Shown here piece by piece: positions 60,357 to 64,000 of a stretch of 64,000 nucleotides of DNA (positions are counted from its first letter, which is position 1; the number at the start of each line of letters is the position of its first letter). The translations under genes and the position numbers were made by a program. The notes under the pieces were generated by a model. It was given only the letters and a program-made list of their open reading frames with translations, ran no database searches and was not told where the DNA came from. The stretch lies in contig ML769517.1 in the NCBI GenBank assembly GCA_009733575.1, forward strand, positions 62,001-126,000, read 5' to 3'. Source of the stretch: Gymnopus androsaceus JB14. Taxonomy: Eukaryota; Basidiomycota; Agaricomycetes; Agaricales; Omphalotaceae.

Positions 60357-61179
60357 GTGGTTGACAAGAAGCTCAATGGGCAGGGACATTTCTCCACAAC
60401 TTCCAGAGCTCAGATACACTCTATAAGCTATATAGGTCCAAGACTATGTAACTCATATGGCTTACTATCTGCACAGTGGAGCTTTGGAGACCATTTTCTG
60501 CTGATTCTACTCCAACAACTCAAGTTCATAATAACAAATAATGATTTTGGGAACGAAGGAGTAGGATTAAGTATCCAAGAATTTTGGGAACATGATATTT
60601 GTCAAATGAACCATTGTACTGAGGTCTTGACACAAAATCATGTGATGCACAATACCTGATACTTACATTAGCAAAAGTTCGCTCATGCAACAATGTAGTT
60701 ATATTGTCCATAATCTGTAATAATGTCTATACTTATTATTATAATGAAAAAGCTCGCTTTATAAACAAATGATTATCATGTTATAATCTCCTGTAATCCA
60801 TTATAACAGGCTGTAACAATTATAGCATATTATAACAGATGATAGGGATTATAACGGATGACAGACATTATAACAGATATTGGAGAATATAACAGATTTT
60901 AGGGTTTATCACACATTACAGGCATTACAACAAATCACAGCATTATATTGCACATTGAAGAATAAAGTACATTTCCATTTCACAAATACAGTATTACTCC
61001 ATGTACTACTTGAATAATACATTACAACAATGCAAATAAGTACACATACAAAGCCTACAAGAGGTGACAAGGCATAGCAAGACAGTGGAGAGGCAGCAAG
61101 GAGTGAGCAAGACAGCAAAGAGAATGTCGATTGATAGAGTAGCAAAGAAGCAATGGGAAGTCCAAGTAGTAGCAGCAAG

Positions 61180-61780
61180 TTAGTTGTTCTGGATAGTGTC
61201 GCATTCATCATTGCCCTCATCATTGTCGTCTCCATCATCTGGAATATCACCATGGCGAGCATCATTGCTATTGTAGTCAAATGGCACAGAGGATTGTGTA
61301 AATAGGGAAGCAAGCTTGGAGTTGGCAGTGGGCTCCTTGGTTTGGCTGTGGAGGTCAGAAAAACACTTGCTGAGATAACAGTTAGCCAATTCAAGAGCTT
61401 TAAGGAAAATCATGTACCGATTCCAGAAAAGGAGCAGTGAGCTCTGCCACTTGTCTGTCAAGTTGTTGATAATCCAAAGGATGTTGCAGTATAAATGGTC
61501 AAATTTGAGCTTGCTATCTTCACTTGTCCATGAGGATCAACTGCAGAGTGCGAAGCATGTCTAGAAAGTATGAGCGAAATATTCAAAAAAAATTAAATCA
61601 AAAAATTCAGTAACATACCTGAACCGCAACATATGCAATCAATTCAGGAGTAGTTTCAGTAATCCCTAGGAGAACAGAGTTGGACGATCTTGCAGGACGT
61701 TTGCAATGAGACATGGCTGCACCAGGTGGCAGGGCCAAACAATATGGAACAACAAACCTAGAAATAGATAGTTAATCAGT
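61180..61780 (-). pseudogene. DUF6698-like coding in element X
   Basis: Minus-strand exons read CKRPARSSNSVLLGITETTP, then ELIAYVAVQ, donor gtatgt near 61619, acceptor ttctag, then TCFALCS; after a stop or shift NLTDKWQSSLLLFWNRY, and finally an acidic tail (DDGDDNDEGND) ending at 61180. The run RS-x3-LLGIT-x2-TP-x2-IAYVAVQ and the closing W-N-R match what I recall of DUF6698, a basidiomycete-only domain of unknown function. Internal stop codons make this copy dead. Confidence 0.5.
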
Positions 61781-62500
61781 AGAAAACAACTATAGTATTT
61801 AAACAACTCACAACAATGAGAAGGTGGCCTCAAAGGAGTCAGTGCCATATGTTGGTGGCCTTGAACAGGTTGAGATCAGACAAGATCATTAGGAGATTAT
61901 TGGTGGCAACTTGATGGTTCATGAGTTGGTCAAGATAACTATAGGAAACATCCGACAGATATTGATTGCATGTAGAATCAATTGCTTACTTTAAAAACTG
62001 GGACTCTTGCTAAGAACAACATTGATGATATAGTTGTGTGGACAGTATAGCATAAGTGGTTCACACCCCCAGTCACTCTTTGATCATGGAGGATCAAGTA
62101 TGATAATTTCTGGAATGTCAGAGCATCTGGAGTAAGGTTTGAATTTGCAGCAAAAAGCACAGTTTGACCTACTCTGATATTGAATGTAACTGACAATGTA
62201 ATGGATGCAAGGTCCCCAAAATCAAATGAGGTAGATGAAAAGAGTCAATGAAGAGATGGTGGTGGTAGCAAACAAAGAAAGCTCGAGCTAGCCCATCAAA
62301 TTTTCAATCAACAAGATCACATGCATCAAAGTCACACACACAGTCTGGATCGCATTCCGAACATTGTGTGTTTCAAGATGCATTCTGGGTGCATTAATTG
62401 TGAAATAATGGCCTAAGACATCCTTCTGAATAGATATGTGGTTAGGCTCAATATACCAGAATAATTTCAGGTTGCAGCTGATAATAACCATGTAGTACTC
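61781..62500 (-). pseudogene. Further coding-like exons of element X
   Basis: Open minus-strand pieces at 62491-62288 (VLGHYFTINAPRMHLETHNV) and 62196-61978 (TGGVNHLCYTVHTTISSM), then a stretch with SYLDQLMNHQVATNNLLMIL. They precede the DUF6698-like part and may be its upstream exons. Not recognised. Confidence 0.35.
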
Positions 62501-62706
62501 TTGTAATCATCATCTCTAATCTGTTATAATCCCCTGTTATGATTACAGAGTGTTATAACAAATTCCAGGATATTATAAGATAGCTACCACATAATTATAA
62601 CATACAATTATTGTGATAGGGTGTTATAAAGTCCATAACCCACAATAACACCATTATTGCGGGAGCAAACTTTTGCTGATGTTGAGGCACTAAACCACCT
62701 AGTAAT

Positions 62707-62778
62707 GACCCTGCTGGGATTTGAACCCAGACTCTCTTGGATCTGGACCAAGGGTGTTAACCACTACACCACAGGACC
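62707..62778 (-). tRNA. tRNA-like gene, nominal anticodon CAG
   Basis: 72 nt on the minus strand fold as a cloverleaf: acceptor GGTCCTG/CAGGGTC (with G-U pairs), D arm GTGT/ACAC, anticodon arm CTTGG/CCAAG with loop TCCAGAT, variable loop of five, T arm CTGGG/CCCAG with TTCAAAT. A box (TGGTGTAGTGG) and B box (GGTTCAAATCC) are good. Position 33 is C where U is nearly invariant, and the short variable loop is not that of a Leu tRNA, so the identity is unclear; it may be a tRNA-derived pseudogene. No T-run terminator is evident. Confidence 0.6.
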
Positions 62779-62814
62779 TTAGTTCTCTGAGTGTTAACAT
62801 TCCAACAGTGCCGA

Positions 62815-63414
62815 GTGAAATATGGAGTCAACATGTATGACATCACATCCAGGACTTGTCTTCCTTTGTTGTCCATATCAGGTTCAACAGCCCACATTCC
62901 TGTGGTATCACAAGGACCATCCCCTCTGAGAACCAATGTACTAATGCGCAGGGGTATTCCACATTCTTGTATTGGAACTGGAAGAAGAGAAAAATGCATG
63001 CAGCATGGAGCCCTTTGAACCCAGGTGACTCAAGGTCTTTTGAGACAAACACATAATCTTGGCACACAGGTCTGCCCTTCCACAATTGTACAGAATGGAT
63101 CCGTTCCCAATGTGTCCCACCAACTCCTGAAAGGTTGCTTGGTGCAAAGGAAATAGCTTGCATGGAAGGAAAGACCTTCATTCAAGCAGGAGCTGGAGGG
63201 CATAAGTCAATATCAACAATTGAGGAATCTTCGCACTCCAGATGTTCAATCCCATAAAGTACTGCCGGATGAGCTTTAGGAGTGTAAGCTGTTGTGTGTG
63301 AGCAGCGAGAGCTCCGAGTAGCTTTGGATATCCTTGAACTATTAGAAATATATTAGCATAATCATGAGTCACAACAAGGCAAGAGTGCACACAAGAGAAC
63401 AGTCTTTGTGCCAA
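62815..63414 (-). pseudogene. Plavaka-type transposase C-terminal remnant
   Basis: Minus-strand frames read LLKLIRQYFMGLNIWSAKIP, then SFAPSNLSGVGGTHWERIHS, DYVFVSKD, GFKGLHAACIFLFFQF and YPCALVHWFS; after one frame change TGMWAVEPD. This order (a SFAPSD-x-SGxGG stretch, MRGLHVARI-x-FFSF, YPCALVHWF, EDTGMW) is that of the C-terminal part of Plavaka (CACTA-like) transposases widespread in mushrooms. The frame change and missing end show decay. The end towards 62815 runs into sequence next to the tRNA-like gene. Confidence 0.6.
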
Positions 63415-64000
63415 TATGTTTGATAGACCGAGTCCAAAGTAGGGGTTTGATTGGACAACAGAACATTATTTCTAGTAGTGCTTGGCTCAAGTACTAGTGT
63501 CAACAGCTTGGTAGCTTAGCCGGTTTTCAATAAGTATAGTCGGTGCCTCAGAATGAGTTGCAATCGCCAACTAATGCATTTGCATTTGTATATTGTGATG
63601 GTACCTATAGTCTGAGAGAGTTTATTGCGGGCAATGATGAAATGGAGCAGCTAGCATGAACCTTAGATGCCATAGACACTACAGACGGGCCTCATGTTAA
63701 CAATGCCCCAGCCCATCTGTATTCATCTGGGACAGTAATCATTTAACCAGTCAACCTAGGTTCAATGATGTGAAGAGGGAACCAAGACCATGTCTGTTTG
63801 TATTGTGAGTCTGTGAACATAGCTCAGCACATACTGTTGCCTGGCTAAGCTGCATCTTTCCAGCTCCCTCCGTTACACTCAGTACTAGTTTTGAACCCAA
63901 AAGCAGTCCAGATGTATTTGTTAGTCTGCATTGATGGTACCTCGAACAATTTTGGCACAAGGGTTAGTTTCTGCTGGCCATTGAATGACATAGTTCATGT
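63415..64000. other. Window end, probable transposon upstream part
   Basis: No open frame with recognisable motifs. It should hold more of the Plavaka element, strongly decayed. Confidence 0.35.

Larger units (their letters stand above)
57291..60665. other. Transposon debris between the inverted arms
   Basis: AT-rich nested remnants with no intact gene. Recognisable parts are an NLR N-terminal exon (57992-58321), a pair of diverged direct repeats (58508-58775 and 60048-60605) and a foldback MITE inside the second repeat. From 58860 to 60047 nothing beyond short frames is seen. Confidence 0.5.
60666..62681 (-). mobile_element. Element X: 2.0-kb TIR transposon with DUF6698-like gene
   Basis: The two ends are inverted repeats: cat-t/c-agcaaaagtt-c/t-gctc...gcaa-aatg over about 38 bp (60666-60704 and 62643-62681). 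Both ends are followed inward by clustered gttataat words (60720-60900, 62510-62640), as in subterminal transposase binding sites. Coding is on the minus strand. No clear target duplication was found. No transposase domain was recognised, so it may be non-autonomous. Confidence 0.6.

Overview
The window looks like a scaffold of a filamentous basidiomycete, probably an Agaricomycete. Genes are split by many introns of about 45-75 nt with GT-AG borders, one exon is only 13 nt, UTRs are short, and the repeats belong to families common in mushrooms: a DIRS-like element, Ty1/copia fragments, a Plavaka-type transposase, and F-box/LRR and NLR gene debris. The species is not identified.

Layout. 1-3000: decayed retroelements (DIRS-like RNase H and tyrosine recombinase, a copia gag fragment, a hairpin repeat). 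3290-3674: a four-exon small secreted protein. 4059-8265: an F-box/LRR gene interrupted by an inverted second copy of itself. 8260-16075: an SQS1-type splicing factor (R3H and G-patch) followed by a tandem partial copy and duplicated spacers, one carrying a young MITE. 16304-19774: a His-rich membrane protein and a four-helix membrane protein, transcribed divergently. 22192-24446: ornithine aminotransferase. 28039-30468: a 67-residue Zn2Cys6 protein and an AlkB-like dioxygenase. 31285-35701: CHO2 phosphatidylethanolamine N-methyltransferase (17 exons). 36729-40584: a dead F-box paralogue, a coiled-coil protein and a second small secreted protein. 41632-48216: aldehyde dehydrogenase, a Cdc20/Fizzy-like WD40 protein and a MYND zinc-finger protein. 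51154-52954: a secreted berberine-bridge-type FAD oxidase. 53889-64000: nested transposons with two copia LTR families, a palindrome beside an assembly gap, a TIR element carrying a DUF6698-like gene, a foldback MITE, an orphan NLR N-terminal exon, a tRNA-like gene and a Plavaka transposase remnant.

The genes form no pathway cluster; this is ordinary housekeeping sequence with a transposon-rich right end. Five conserved genes (SQS1, ornithine aminotransferase, the AlkB homologue, CHO2, the FAD oxidase) each carry one or more single-base indels while every splice site is preserved. That suggests assembly or base-call error more than decay, but it has not been tested. The most unusual signals are a copia LTR fragment lacking exactly a 52-nt GT-AG segment that its neighbour contains, a self-inverted F-box duplication ending at the SQS1 start codon, and a TIR element carrying a DUF6698-like gene with a 526-bp near-identical inverted second copy.
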